A program made the translations under genes and the position numbers. DNA of 64,000 bases from Talpa occidentalis (Eukaryota; Chordata; Mammalia; Eulipotyphla; Talpidae). This document shows positions 1 to 10,698 of this stretch, one piece after another (within the stretch, counting starts at the first letter, position 1; each line of letters opens with the position of its first letter). Location: positions 24,599,784 to 24,663,783 of the forward strand of contig NW_023602073.1 in NCBI RefSeq assembly GCF_014898055.3, written 5' to 3'. The notes beneath the pieces were generated by a model. It worked only from the letters and a program-made list of their open reading frames with translations, was not told where the DNA came from and did no database searches.

Positions 1-76
1 ATGGCCGAGTGGTTAAGGCGTTGGACTCGAAATCCAATGGGGTCTCCCCGCGCAGGTTCAAATCCTGCTCACAGCG
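1..76 (+). tRNA. tRNA-Ser (anticodon CGA), 5' end cut by window edge
   Basis: Serine tRNA gene decoding UCG. The visible part starts in the D-arm side (ATGGCCGAGTGGTTAAGGCG). It has an anticodon stem TTGGA/TCCAA with loop CTCGAAA, hence CGA, then a long serine-type variable arm (GGGGTCTCCCC region) and a T-arm. The 3' acceptor strand CACAGC plus discriminator G ends at 76. Its 5' partner, expected to be GCTGTG, lies just before the window. The A box is intact; the B box reads GGTTCAAATCC, with A where the usual GGTTCGA has G. A T6 run at 84-89 is a Pol III terminator. Length and folding fit a real gene. The B-box change may weaken transcription. Confidence 0.95.
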
Positions 77-83
77 TTGCCGC

Positions 84-89
84 TTTTTT
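84..89 (+). terminator. Pol III terminator of tRNA-Ser
   Basis: Six T residues eight bases after the tRNA-Ser discriminator base, the usual RNA polymerase III stop. Confidence 0.85.
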
Positions 90-1191
90 CTGGATTTGGT
101 CCCCCCGTCCGAAGTTTCCTCAAAATTTACTGCTACCCAAACCGGTACACAAGAGAAATCCCTAAGGCCACGGTCCCAATTTATACCTCGGAGGTTTGGG
201 GTGTAAAACCTTTCATTGTTTGCAAGTCTGGGACATTTTTGAGTCCAAGCTGCCGCTGTGCACGTGGAGCTCTGGATTTAAAGCTCAGCACGCTCCAAAT
301 ATTGGCCTCGTTGAGATGAATTTGCGACATCTGATAAGCATGTCTGATCACAGCAGCAACGGGAGCAGAGGAGACGTTGGCGATCTTGGGAATAGTTTCC
401 TTCTCTGCTTATAGAGAACCGGCAGCATCTTGAAAGCACTCACTTTAGGGTTTGTTCAGACCCCAGAGGTTCTAGATTAATACTTTACTACTAGCGAGGA
501 AATCCAGGCACAGAGATGATGTATTTTGACTTCTGACTTGGCTTTTTCAAGCCCATGCAAAACCTCGCCTCCCTCTTGACGTACTGAGCCTGTTTTTAAA
601 TCAATACGTTTGTACTTTCCGATATTTTGCCGACTTTGCCCAGCTAAGTAAAATTTAAGCCAATCTTATATTTGTTAGTTAATGAAGTTTTGTAATTTTC
701 TTTATCAAGTTCGATTCTTAAAGTGCAAAATCTATCGGATTCTTCTTCCTATGGCGTTTCGTGTTTCTTGCTTTTTTGGGGACAGATGAATGGTCTAAAA
801 CTAATCCAAACAGGAAGAGTTCAAAACTAGATACTTTTATAAACTGGGTAAGAAAGGAAGAGAAGTCCTGAAATTGAGTGAAGTACACTTAACCGAGTCT
901 GTGGAGATTTATTCAAGTAACAGATATTGGTTCAAGCAAAAAAGCAAGCTATAAAGTACCAAATTTTGAATGCACAGAAAGTCTGAGAATAAGTGAAGAA
1001 GGAATATTGTTTTGAATGAAAATGTTTTCTGTAAATGCACATTATGCAAACAAAATACATTCCAGAATCAGTGCAGGTTTGGGTTCTAATCTCTATCTAA
1101 ACAACAACAACAAAAATCAGTCCTCTCTTGACGTGGTAGAAACCGTGAAGATTACTGAAAATAGTAATTCTGAAATCCACCATACAGGTAT
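90..1191. other. Intergenic, no recognisable element
   Basis: AT-rich spacer between two tRNA genes. No ORF with family features, no SINE or L1 match and no tRNA-like fold was recognised. Confidence 0.5.
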
Positions 1192-1264
1192 GGGCCAGTG
1201 GCGCAATGGATAACGCGTCTGACTACGGATCAGAAGATTCTAGGTTCGACTCCTGGCTGGCTCG
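1192..1264 (+). tRNA. tRNA-Arg (anticodon ACG)
   Basis: Complete 73-nt arginine tRNA gene. The acceptor stem is GGGCCAG with GGCTC side pairing. The D-arm is GTGGCGCAATGGATAACGC. The anticodon stem CTGA/TCAG encloses an ACG anticodon (A34 is normally edited to inosine, reading CGN). The T-arm is GGTTCGACTCC with an intact B box. One T-stem position is T (CTAGG facing CCTGG) where I expect C, giving a tolerated T-G wobble. No intron. A T5 run follows at 1269-1273. It looks functional. Confidence 0.96.
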
Positions 1265-1268
1265 GCTA

Positions 1269-1273
1269 TTTTT
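1269..1273 (+). terminator. Pol III terminator of tRNA-Arg
   Basis: Run of five T residues four bases after the tRNA 3' end. Confidence 0.8.
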
Positions 1274-1603
1274 CTCAAACACTCTCTCGACTTTCTTTTT
1301 TCAAAAAGAGAATGAGGTGTCCTTAACCCCCTTCCAATATATTCTTCTTAAACTGATTCTTCACGGTCTATGGTGCTCTTCCCTGGCAGATGAGTCTAAA
1401 AGACTTCAGAAGCATCACAGGAGCGGTCCTGTATCATTTTCTTCTTCCTTTCACCTCTTTCTCAACTTGAGAAAAGAAGTGGATTGAAAAAGGACAAAGG
1501 ACAGTTTGTTTCTTTTTTTTAATCATAAGAGGTTTTCGTGCCGAACAGGGGAAATTGGGAGGAGTTGTAGGTAGCTTTTTGGTGGCCAAAAGTCGGTCGC
1601 TAA
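1274..1603. other. Intergenic spacer
   Basis: Nothing recognised between the convergent tRNA-Arg and tRNA-Ile genes, apart from TTTT on the minus strand (1588-1591) that can terminate tRNA-Ile. Confidence 0.5.
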
Positions 1604-1677
1604 TGGCCCGTACGGGGATCGAACCCGCGACCTTGGTGTTATTAGCACCACGCTCTAACCAACTGAGCTAACCAGCC
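1604..1677 (-). tRNA. tRNA-Ile (anticodon AAT)
   Basis: Complete 74-nt isoleucine tRNA gene on the minus strand. It reads GGCTGGTTAGCTCAGTTGG for acceptor and D-arm, then an anticodon arm TGGTG/CACCA with loop CTAATAA (AAT). The T-arm GGGTTCGATCCCC has an intact B box, and the 3' end is ACGGGCC plus discriminator A. One acceptor pair is T-G and one is G-G, as in known mammalian Ile-AAT variants. Minus-strand TTTT at 1588-1591 is the probable terminator. It converges on tRNA-Arg. Confidence 0.95.
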
Positions 1678-2429
1678 ACTCCCTAAAGGTTTGTCCTCCA
1701 GAAAATCCTAAGTGTATTGACATCGTAAAGTTTACCTAAATAAAAGTCAAGGGAATTCCCACTGCTTTCACGATTTCTTGTAAATGAAAGTTTTAAACCA
1801 TATCTATAAACTTCAATGAGGAGCCCACACGTTTGCAATCTTCGGAATTTAGCCTAGAAAATTCGCGCTGCCCTTCGTGTGCAGAGGCTGAGTCTAGTGT
1901 GCAGAGATTGCAGAGTAGTGCGATTTTCAGTCACGAGTGAAGAGAGCCTACCCTTTGTAGAAGCTTATCTGAAAATTGCAACTTGCAAACTAAATTGCAA
2001 CTTGCAAACTTCTCTTTAACCGCGCGAACTTAAGAACCTAGTATTTTCAAGTTGGTTCCCATGACCGAAAAGAAGGAAGGGGAGTGGAGCTTTCCAGGAG
2101 ATCTCGGGAGAAGCGCAAACAAGGATACCCACTGTGGGAGCCGGGCCAGCCGACAGTCCCAGGTTCCCAGAGTATATCTGGTGTGTATTTTAAGGATGGT
2201 AGAAAAAGACCGCGGTGATTTGCAGAAGGATGAGATGCTGCTGCTGCCTGGCTAAGTATTTCAATTTTCACCCAACTGCCCTGTCTGTGTCACTCAAATT
2301 GCTTCTTGCAAATCCAAGGGTCCAAGCATCCTTTGTGGTGGTGACGCCAGAAAAAGTGAGAGATTCCCCTTGCTCCTTGGTGAGGCTATTGGTTTTATCA
2401 GGTGAAGGAAAGTTGAAAGCAATGTCCAA
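1678..2429. other. Intergenic, nothing recognised
   Basis: No conserved ORF, RNA gene or repeat recognised. A short direct duplication (AAATTGCAACTTGCAAAC, near 1973-2010) is the only local structure. Confidence 0.45.
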
Positions 2430-2628
2430 GGATTCACCAGAGACTGAGTGGGGAACAGAACAGGCAAACTGACTGAAACACACTGCTTGAGGGGAGCATC
2501 GGAGAGAGAAGGGAGGTCTGCTGCACCATGTGCGTAGCCCCCTGGCCGGGGATTGAACTCGTGCTGCAATGGCTGCTGATTGCTTCACAGAGCTGAGAAT
2601 TAACCCCTTACTCCACCAGAGAGGCTCC
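2430..2628 (-). repeat. tRNA-derived SINE, tail-truncated
   Basis: Minus-strand copy of the window's common SINE. The tRNA-like head (GGAGCCTCTCTGGTGGAG) is at the right end, and the body words for CTGCTCCC, CAGTCAGTTTGCCTG and CTCTGTCTCTGGTGAATC are present. The A-rich tail is missing. Confidence 0.8.
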
Positions 2629-2811
2629 TACAGATAAAATTCTTTATGTGTAAAAATGTTTACTAGCACTTTCTTTCTGGTAACAAATCATTGGAAACAC
2701 TCTAAATGAAAACCTCAGGGGATGGTTCGATAAATTACAGTATACACATAACATGAAGTGTAGCAATTACAGGGTATATGTTAAGTGAGGGTTAAAAATG
2801 AGGGTTCAGAC

Positions 2812-2916
2812 CAGAGACACTTTTGGGGGGGTGGGGGACGGGAGGGGAGGGATTGGGGTCAGAATGGGGGGTAGCAATTGTATGGGGAATATAAAAATAA
2901 AATTTATTATTAAAAA
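2812..2916 (+). mobile_element. L1 3' end micro-insertion
   Basis: About 105 bp matching only the extreme L1 3' UTR (CCAGAGACACTTTT, a G-rich tract, then AATATAAAAATAAAATTTA and an A-run). The same word AAAAATGAGGGTTCAGA lies on both sides (about 2795-2811 and 2917-2933). This is a target-site duplication, so it is one severely 5'-truncated retrotransposition event. Confidence 0.85.
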
Positions 2917-2934
2917 AAAATGAGGGTTCAGAAC

Positions 2935-3734
2935 ACAGAAAGGACCACGATGGACAAGGTGCAGAGAAAAGGCGCAGCGCGCCTCCTGGTGGCGAGGACA
3001 GGTATTGCGGCGAAAGGGGAGATGAGAGTGCGCTTTTGGGGGGAGGGGGCAAAAAGCACCCGAAGGCGTCGTCTGCACACCTGTTCTATCATTATCAGGG
3101 GAGGGACTGGTTTCTAGTCATCTGTGGTCGCTGCTAAAAATTTCTCACCAAGTTTTGAAATACAGATATAGATACATTTTGCCATTTTAACGACTTCCTG
3201 AAATTTTCCGTGGCACCTTGTTTGGAGAAGACATGGGACATTTGCCTTCTTTTCCAGTTTGAATTTCCAAAGTGTCACGCGGTAGCAGGCGGGACTGTGG
3301 ACGTGGCCACCGTTTGGGCGTTCAGGTGAGTCCCCCGCCCCCTTCCTACCTGGCACCTGAGCGGGCCCTCTCACCACGCAAGCGCACTCAGCCCCGCCGC
3401 CCAGCTCCCGGGCCAGCGCATCCCCGGGACGCGGAGTGAAGTTTGTTCTCCTGGGACCCCAGTCTCCAGAAGACCCATGTGCGCTTTGATCTAGGGACCT
3501 CCTGGGGCACGAGAGAAGGAGGCGAGCCAAAGGTGAGAGGCAGGTGAGAACATCTCCCTGCGGGAGACTGACTACTGGGGTCCCGCCGGAGGACCCGGTG
3601 CGGGAAGGGCTGCGTGTGGAAAACGGAGTGACTTTTTTGGTTCATTATTGGGCCTGGAGGAATAGAGGGCTCGGGGTTCATTCTTGAGGTGACCCCCCTC
3701 TGCATCCCGCCTGCGCTGATTAAAGGGCGCGTCC
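2935..3734. other. GC- and CpG-rich unassigned segment
   Basis: Rich in CpG (for example 3000-3110 and 3290-3450). It contains a splice-donor-like CAGGTGAGT at about 3322. No homologous exon was recognised. It could be a relic CpG island or part of an LTR. Confidence 0.35.
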
Positions 3735-4500
3735 TGCGCGCTCTGCCCCTGTTGCCTTTGTGCCAAGCGGTGGCCCCTGGTGTGGGTCATCCGGGCTCCG
3801 TTCCCATCCGTTGGTCTGTGTGTTCTACCGCCGTGGGTTCATCCCAGAGTTTGGGGAACATGTAACATTTTCTGGGGCTGGCAGCACTCCCTCTGTCCAC
3901 CTGTGACTATGCAGGTGCTTACTTTCACCAGCTCTCTCCCTCTGCAGGGCAGCAGCCTCCTGCCTGCCCGTGACCTGTGCCATGCCGCCCGTGACCTCCG
4001 CTGTGCCACCCTCAGCGGAGGCAGCTCCCCTCAAGGCCGCCTGCTGCCATAAGCAGGCCTCTCTCAGCAAACCTGACCCTTTTAGGTAAAGATATGGAGA
4101 TTGAGCCCATGGTGGAATCTCCAATCAGAAATTACAAAGGCTCACAAGGAATGAGCCCCTCCCAAACAGAAGAGGACTGTATCAGTGCAGTCTCTGACCT
4201 GGCTAGGGCAGCAATTCCACTGCCCACCTGTGACTATGCAGGTGCTTCTTTTCACCAATGCTCTCCTCTGCAGGGCAGCAGCCTCCTGCCAGCCTGTGAC
4301 CTGTACCTGCCCAGACTTCTCTTCACTGACCTCCCTCAGTGGAGGCCGCTCTCCTGAAGGCCACCCACCTGCAACCATGCAGGCGTCTCTCAGCAAACCT
4401 GTCCCACTCCAGGCAGTTCTTCCTGCCCGTTGGTGTCTACGCAAGTTTCCTTTATTCCTCCGTCCCGTTCCCTAATAAACCTGCTCTTTAAATATAACTA
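3735..4500 (+). repeat. LTR-like repeat, family A, with internal partial duplication
   Basis: Contains two copies of one cassette (about 3890-4085 and 4205-4500). They share CACCTGTGACTATGCAGGTG and GGGCAGCAGCCTCCTGCC, and the second ends with polyadenylation signal AATAAACCTGCTCTTTAAAT. The same sequence recurs at 4660-5340, at 6035-6530 (minus) and at 42691-43235 (minus). The poly(A) signal and length suggest a retroviral LTR. The family name is unknown to me. Confidence 0.55.
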
Positions 4501-4659
4501 ACGTCTCTTTCTCGTGGAGAAACTCGCCTGGGAAACCTGCCATGTGCCACTGAAAGGGAAGCTCTGGTGAAACGTTTCCCACAGTGAACCCAAGGACCCA
4601 GAACTCCAAACCCACTGACTCCAAAAAACGACATGAACTTGACACCCCGCCCCCCCCAT

Positions 4660-5340
4660 CCCTCCTGTACGTCCTGCACGCTCTGCCCCTGTTGCCTTGG
4701 TGCCAAGCAGCAGGTCCTCCAGGCTCTGTTCTGGTCCATTGGTCTATGTGTTTTACCGCAGTGGTTTCATCCTAGAGTTTGGGAAACATGTTGTAACATT
4801 TTCTGGAACTGACACCAGCCCCCAACCCTGGTCTAGCAGGCTGGAGGGTGAAGGCATCCCAGGCACTGGGTCCTGCGCCATGGGGCACCGGCTGAAGGGA
4901 AGGCCCGTGTCTGCACCCCACTGTGGACCATGGGGCGCTCAGCCTCTGCCTCCCCCAAGAGTGAACCCAAAGGCCCCCGCACTCCAAACCCACTGACTCC
5001 AAAAGCAACGTCACTGTGTGCTCCCTTTAGAAAGGGGGAGATTGGGCAGCACTTCCACTGCCCACCTGTGCCACTGCCCACACAGGTGCCTCTTTTCACC
5101 AACTCTTTCCCTCCATGGGGCAGCAGCCTCCTGCCTGCCCATGACCTGTACATGCTGGGGCTTCTCCTCACTGACCTCCCTCAGCGGAGGCAGCTCTCCT
5201 CAAGGCCGACTGCCTGCAACCATGCAGGCCTCTCTTAGCAAACCTATCCCTTGTGGGGCAGCTCTTCCTGCCCGCTTATGTCTATGCAAGTGTCTTTTAC
5301 TATCCTATCCCTTTTCTAATAAACCTGCTCTTTAAATATC
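4660..5340 (+). repeat. LTR-like repeat, family A, second copy
   Basis: Tandem relative of the preceding copy. It starts near CTGCACGCTCTGCCCCTGTT (which matches 3737) and ends with TCTAATAAACCTGCTCTTT. It is followed by an A/AAAG run. Confidence 0.55.
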
Positions 5341-5373
5341 AAAAAAAAAAAGAAAGAAAGAAAGAAAGAAAGG
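5340..5373 (+). repeat. Poly(A)/(AAAG)n microsatellite
   Basis: Eleven-odd A residues then five AAAG units directly after the LTR-like repeat. Confidence 0.9.
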
Positions 5374-5440
5374 GGGAGATTGGACCCCTCCTTGCCTTCA
5401 GCGTCTGTGTAGGTCGGTGCAAGGGGGAACAGATGCCCCC

Positions 5441-6034
5441 CCCACCCTCTGCAGGGTAGTGGCCTCTGCACCGCAGAACCTCGCTCTTCTCCCTGCGGGA
5501 ACTGGATTCCCGGGCCAGTGTTGCCAGTTTTCTCACAGAATCAGATCTTCAGATCTGTGTGGCTGCGCGATGGGCTCATGTCCTCAGTTCAGTTACCTAA
5601 AAACTAACTCTAGTTGAGACTTTGTGTCCAGTTACCGGTTTGACATCTAGGATCAAGATGTCTCCAGCTTCCCTTTCCAGAGTGTTGCTGCTCTTCCTGG
5701 TCCTTCACGCCCCCTCTACCCCCATTTCAGTATGGTGAAGAGTTTCTGTGAAAAAATGCATCGGAGCCTCAATCAGGATGGCACTGGATCTGTACTTTCC
5801 TTTGGCAAGTCTGCGCTTTCAGCAACACTGGTTGTTCTGATTTGAGCACAGGCTCTTTCCATTCACTTGTGGTTTTGGTTTTGGCCAACAGTATTTTATT
5901 TTTCTTCCTCCGCCCCCCTCCCCCCATGTAGTTTTTGGAGAGTGCGGGGTCCTTAGGTTCACGCTGGGAAAGGTTTCGCCAGAGCTGGCGTTTCTGGGGC
6001 CCGCGGTGAGTTTCTCCACGAGGCAGAGATGGTA
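5441..6034. other. Unassigned, partly LTR-flanking sequence
   Basis: The right part (about 5940-6034, minus) resembles the sequence that follows the family A repeat at 4500-4600 (GGAGAAACTC...AAACSTTTCCCA words), so it is probably LTR U5 or internal edge. The remainder is unrecognised. Confidence 0.35.
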
Positions 6035-6530
6035 GTGATTTTAAAGGGCAGGTTTATTAGAAAAGGGATAGGGCAGTACAAGACACTTGCATAGATGCAA
6101 GCGGGCAGGAAGAGCTGCCCTTTAGTGGGGGCAGCGTGAGGTTTTGTCCTCTTCTTTTGGTGGGAGGGCCTCATCTTTGCAAGTGGTCAGATTATTAGAT
6201 TTTTGCCAATTTTGGACAACTGTGCAAAACCAGGAAGGGACCACAGATTCCAGGGTGAGGAATGGAGATTCCACGGTGGGCCCACTCTCTCTATCTTTAC
6301 CTCAGATCTGTGCTCCACTCCCTAGAGCATCTCATCCTGATGGGTCTCATGTGAGAAGGCCCTGGTGCCTCAGGGTCACAACCTCTACAGCTGGGCAAGG
6401 GTCATGTTATTTCCCTCTACACCTACCTCCTTGTGAGTCAGGTTCTGGTCTTGGGGCACCTCCTTTCCAGTCTCTCTATTCTTGTTCTCCTTCCCCCCCC
6501 CTCCAATTTTTTATTTTCTCAACAGGATTT
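6035..6530 (-). repeat. LTR-like repeat, family A (minus)
   Basis: The reverse strand carries TAATAAACCTGCCCTTTAAA and CTTCCTGCCCGCTTGCATCT, as in the plus-strand copies. It then carries an upstream part (GTGCAAGTTGTCC-like to GAAAATAAAAAATTGG) that is shared with 42960-43235. Confidence 0.55.
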
Positions 6531-6689
6531 ATAGTTTTCCATTGTACAGTTTTTCTCCTTGTTTAATTGTATTCCCAGTCTTTTGTTCTTTTGATGCAAT
6601 TGTACATGGAATAGTTTTCTAATAGTTCTTTATTATTAGGGTATAAAAACACAACTGAATTTTGTTAGAAAAAAAAGGAAGCCAAGAAT

Positions 6690-7000
6690 ATCAGACTGAA
6701 GCAGCCTTTATTGAAAGTGGTGAGGGATGACTCTCTGCAGGCCAAGAGTTGCACCCACAATGGGAGAGCGGGTCTTTATAGGGTCAAGCTACTGCCAGAA
6801 TTTTTTGGCTATTAGGAGGGAGATCAGAGTTGGCTTATCTCTGCTTTGGCTTATCTCAGGGTCCCTGTTTCCTGGCTGTGCCGGTTTTTCAAAGGGCCTG
6901 TGTGTGCTCTCATCATGCCAGACTCTAAAGAGGTGAAAAAAAGGGGAAAGGGACAGCGTCATCCTCACTGCATCTAGCTACAGTGCTGAGAAGGGGCGGA
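6690..7000 (-). repeat. LTR (left end) of decayed ERV
   Basis: Minus strand shows TATA-like CCCTATAAAGACC at about 6775-6787 and AATAAAGGCTGC at about 6703-6712, in promoter-to-poly(A) order. It shares words with 9060-9275 (ATCTCAG...TTTCCTGGCT, TGCTCTYATCA), consistent with an LTR pair around 7.0-8.85 kb. Confidence 0.45.
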
Positions 7001-8830
7001 GGTGGGACCCCGAGTCTGGGAGGGAGCACTTTGTGGCCGGTGGGTCCATTGGTGGTGGAGGAAGAACAGGGCCTTATTGAAGAAGCAGGTTTCTAGGAAA
7101 ATGATTGCAATGACAACAGTTTCCACCTCCAGGAGGGTGGAAAATCAGGGCCGAGGAGGCTTGCTGGTCCCCACCAGGAAGATCCTGGTTGCTGGAGTTT
7201 TGCTAAAAGTGGGAAGTTTTCTGACCCTCGGGAGGCTGCGGGGTGCCGCTTGAGTCCCTTAGGGCCCAGAGGGAAGACATGCTGGACTGGATGGCGGACC
7301 TGCATCAAAAGTGAGGAAGACTGTAGGGAGTGAGTCATTCCACTGAGCTCACTTGAGGGGCTGTCTCCTGCCTCCTTGTGCCACAACCTGGAATTCGAAT
7401 CCTGGTGGGGAGGGGGCTGGGGATCAGAGGGTTTATGGAGAAAGTAAAAGTAGGAGGCAAAGGAGTAGAGTTAAATCTGGGTGGGACTGAAATGGCAGAA
7501 GGTTCCTTGGAGCAAGAGATCTCTGAGCAGTTCCAGGGCTTGGGTGGGATCCAAGAGCAGGGCCAAGGAGGGCGCATACTTATGAGAAAGTGAACAAGAC
7601 TAAAGTGTACCAGTGAGGGGGGCAGTTGGCCAGTCCAAAGAACTGGAGCAGGCAGAGTAAGCGGCCACTTACCAAGAAGGTGATCTTTTTGTCACTTCTA
7701 GGGTCACCTGAGGCTTGTCCGTAGAGAAAATAAACAGGGAAGTCTGCCTCACCTCTGGGCTTCTTCAGAGGTCTCCTCCTGCACTGGGGTCTTCATGTTA
7801 CAGGGCAGGGAGAGGGACACCCCAGTAACCCCAAACCTGCCCACTCAAAATAGGTTCTGTCATCTGCCGCATCAAGAAAACACATAAGACCTTCAATGGA
7901 AAGGAACTTTAATACAATTAGTGTGTAATACAGAAAAGACAAAGAATATAGTTTCTAAATCAAGCACCCAAGGTCACCCATCCCTTGTGGGTAAAAGTCT
8001 GCCCTAACAGGATTGGCCCAGAGCAAGGCCCAAAAGCTGCCCCAAGTCTAAAGTACCTTCCAGTGGGGACCCATAGGAAAGGGCAGAAGGGACCAGACAA
8101 GTCTGGGAGGAAAATAGCAAAATTAAAATCAAGATAAAAGCTGCCACTGTTAACCTCCCCACAGATCTCTCACCCACGTCTGTTCCAACCAGTCCAAGAC
8201 CAAGAAGCAACTGTAGTTTCTTCACACGTCCCACGTGCCTCCTCCGGGTCTCCTTCTGGCTCCAGCCTGCTTCCTCCCTTATTCAGTCTCCTCTGCAGCT
8301 TCTTCTCTCCCTGCTCAGCTCCACCCTCCCTTGGGTGGGGCAGAAACCCGGAACCTTCACCTTTCCTGGGGACCACCCTGTTACAGTTGGACCAGGGGAG
8401 GGAGGGTCTGATCTGAAGATTAATGGGGGTTTCTGCAAGAAGGATCTGATGAGGCCAGTGGGTTTGATGAAGAGAAGGGCAAAGAAGGACTGCACGCAGG
8501 AAACCTCATTTCGATGGAGGAAATTACGTAAATCTTGTAAAATGTCAGGGTCAAGAGTGCCAAATTCAGGCCATCCGTTGTTACTGTCTAGTTTGCAAAC
8601 AGGCCAGATTTGGGTGGAGAGCTGGATGAGACCTGTGCACTTTATAACTGGTTTTAATCCAGTTGTGGAGATGCTGTGGAGGAGGCACCCCAAAGAGGAG
8701 CAAGGTTGGGTGGGGGGGGCAATGGATGTGGTAGTGATGGGGTGTTTACCCATGTGGGGAGTTGAAGCAGGTGGAGACCGAAGGGGAGACCAAAGGGGGC
8801 CTTAACGGCTGGGGGTAACAGCAGAATCTA
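7001..8830 (-). pseudogene. Decayed gamma-type ERV internal region, gag-like
   Basis: Three minus-strand frames look like remains of a retroviral gag. The frame at 8283-8753 has a matrix-like stretch (WPEFGTLDPDIL, then DLRNFLHR) and ends in a proline-rich tract. The frame at 7335-7577 is proline/serine-rich (PLPPTFTF, PLIPSPLPT) like a p12-type linker. The frame at 8004-8234 is short. The frames are not contiguous and no capsid, zinc knuckle, pol or env was recognised, so it is broken and mostly deleted. It lies between two related LTR-like ends. The assignment rests on eye-level resemblance only. Confidence 0.4.
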
Positions 8831-8849
8831 ACAGGCGTCCCTGCGATTC

Positions 8850-9374
<525 letters not shown>

Positions 9375-9391
9375 TAAAATTGTCAAGTCTT

Positions 9392-9582
9392 GGCCTCCCC
9401 AGTGGCGCAGATGGTTGAGCTCAGGAAGCTGTCCACAGCCTCTGCAGCTCAGGTTCGATTACAGGCCTGCCAGGGAGATACCCACATGGTGCGGCAGACC
9501 GCTCGTGCTTTCAGTCTGTCTGCCTGTTCTATTCCCGGCTCTGTCTCCGGTGAGTCTTCTCACCCTCCCGCACTTGTCAATT
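9392..9582 (+). repeat. tRNA-derived SINE
   Basis: Head GGCCTCCCCAGTGGCGCAG, B-box-like GGTTCGATTA, body CTGTCTGCCTGTTCTATTCC. The tail abuts an inverted SINE. Confidence 0.85.
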
Positions 9583-9849
9583 TTTTTAAAAGATTTATTT
9601 ATATATGCATATAAGAACTGGGGTACAGGCTAGAGGTGTAGGGGGTAAGAGGATTCAGCAGAGACAGAGTGGGGAGCAGAACAGGCAGATTGACTGAAAT
9701 ACACTGCTAAGGGGAGCAGCTGGCAAGTCAGCAGAGGTCTGCTGCTGCCATGTGGGTAGCTCCCTGGCTGACCAGGATGGAACTCCTGCTGCAGAGACTG
9801 CAGATAGCTCATAGGTTGCATCTTAACCCCTTGTGCCACCAGGGAGGCC
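9583..9849 (-). repeat. tRNA-derived SINE
   Basis: Minus-strand SINE with AAATAAATC-type tail at left and GGCCTCCCTGGTGGCACAAG head at right. It is tail-to-tail with the preceding SINE. Confidence 0.9.
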
Positions 9850-10084
9850 TGAAGTCAATTTTGTGACTTCAGTGTGTTTAACCAGAAGTTTAACCAAAAG
9901 TGGCAGTGTGTTTAACCAGACCTCAAATCATCCTAAACATCAGAGTGCCTGCTGAGAGAAACCTTTAAATGGAAAGTGATGAATGGTTTGTCCAAATATA
10001 CATTTTGAAATTACCAGATTTTCATACTGGAAACTTTAAAGAAGGAAAATAGGGGAAAGTAATTTATAATGAAATTTAAATACA

Positions 10085-10120
<36 letters not shown>

Positions 10121-10190
10121 TGATACAGAGAAGATTAGCATGGCCCCTGTGCAAGGATGACATGCAAATTCATGAAGCATTCCATATTTG
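10085..10190 (+). pseudogene. U6 snRNA retrocopy (5' part of U6-L1 chimera 1)
   Basis: Near full-length U6: GTGCTTGCTTCGGCAGCACA at the 5' end, the ACAGAGAAGATTAGCATGGC catalytic region, ending TTCCATATTT. It has several C-to-T and G-to-A differences from standard U6 (CpG decay). It joins directly to L1 3' sequence at 10191. No U6 promoter (PSE/TATA) is apparent upstream, so it is a retropseudogene. Confidence 0.92.
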
Positions 10191-10625
10191 TGGATCAGGA
10201 AGATGTGGTATATATACACAGTGGAATATTATTCAGCAATCAAAAAACATAAACTCATGGCATTTGCAGCAACGTGAATGGAGCTAAAAGGAATTATGCT
10301 CAGTGAAATAAGCCAGAAGGAAAAAGAAAAATATCAGATGGTTTTATTTATAGCAGGAATATAGGGGAACCAAATAGGATATCAGTGTAAAAAAAATAAT
10401 AACAGTACAAAACACAACAAAGCAAAAACAGAGACATCCTGCAGGGGAGGAGGAGGGAGAGGGATGAGAGGGAGGGAGGGAGGGAGGAGGCACAGGGCAC
10501 TGTGGTGATGGTGCACGGGTGTGTTGGTGAAGGAAATTCTATGGAGACTACACCTGAGGGGGTGGGGGGAAGTAAATACTGTTTAAAAATGAAAAATGAT
10601 GTAGAAATATAAAAAAATTAAAATT
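10191..10625 (+). mobile_element. L1 3' fragment fused to U6
   Basis: Continues from U6 into the ORF2 C-terminus (GGATCAGGAAGATGTGGTAT), a G-rich 3' UTR (GGAGGGAGGGAGGGAGGAGG) and an A-rich tail. It is older than the 43.9 kb L1. It is a classic template-switch chimera. Confidence 0.85.
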
Positions 10626-10698
10626 AAAAAAGAATAAAAATAAGAACAAAAAATAACAGAAATTTAAATGATTGTTAAGACATTGCAGTAAGCAGGAA

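Noticed and set aside
3897..5340. CRISPR-like or tandem regulatory array because of the repeated cassette
   Set aside because: Repeat units are hundreds of bases, irregular, and end in a poly(A) signal. The genome is mammalian. An LTR origin explains it better.
8283..8753. 156-codon frames on both strands treated as host genes
   Set aside because: The minus frame resembles retroviral gag and lies between LTR-like ends. The plus frame is its shadow.
10085..10190. U6 snRNA gene
   Set aside because: No proximal or TATA elements upstream, substitutions in conserved positions and fusion to L1. Retrocopy, not a gene.
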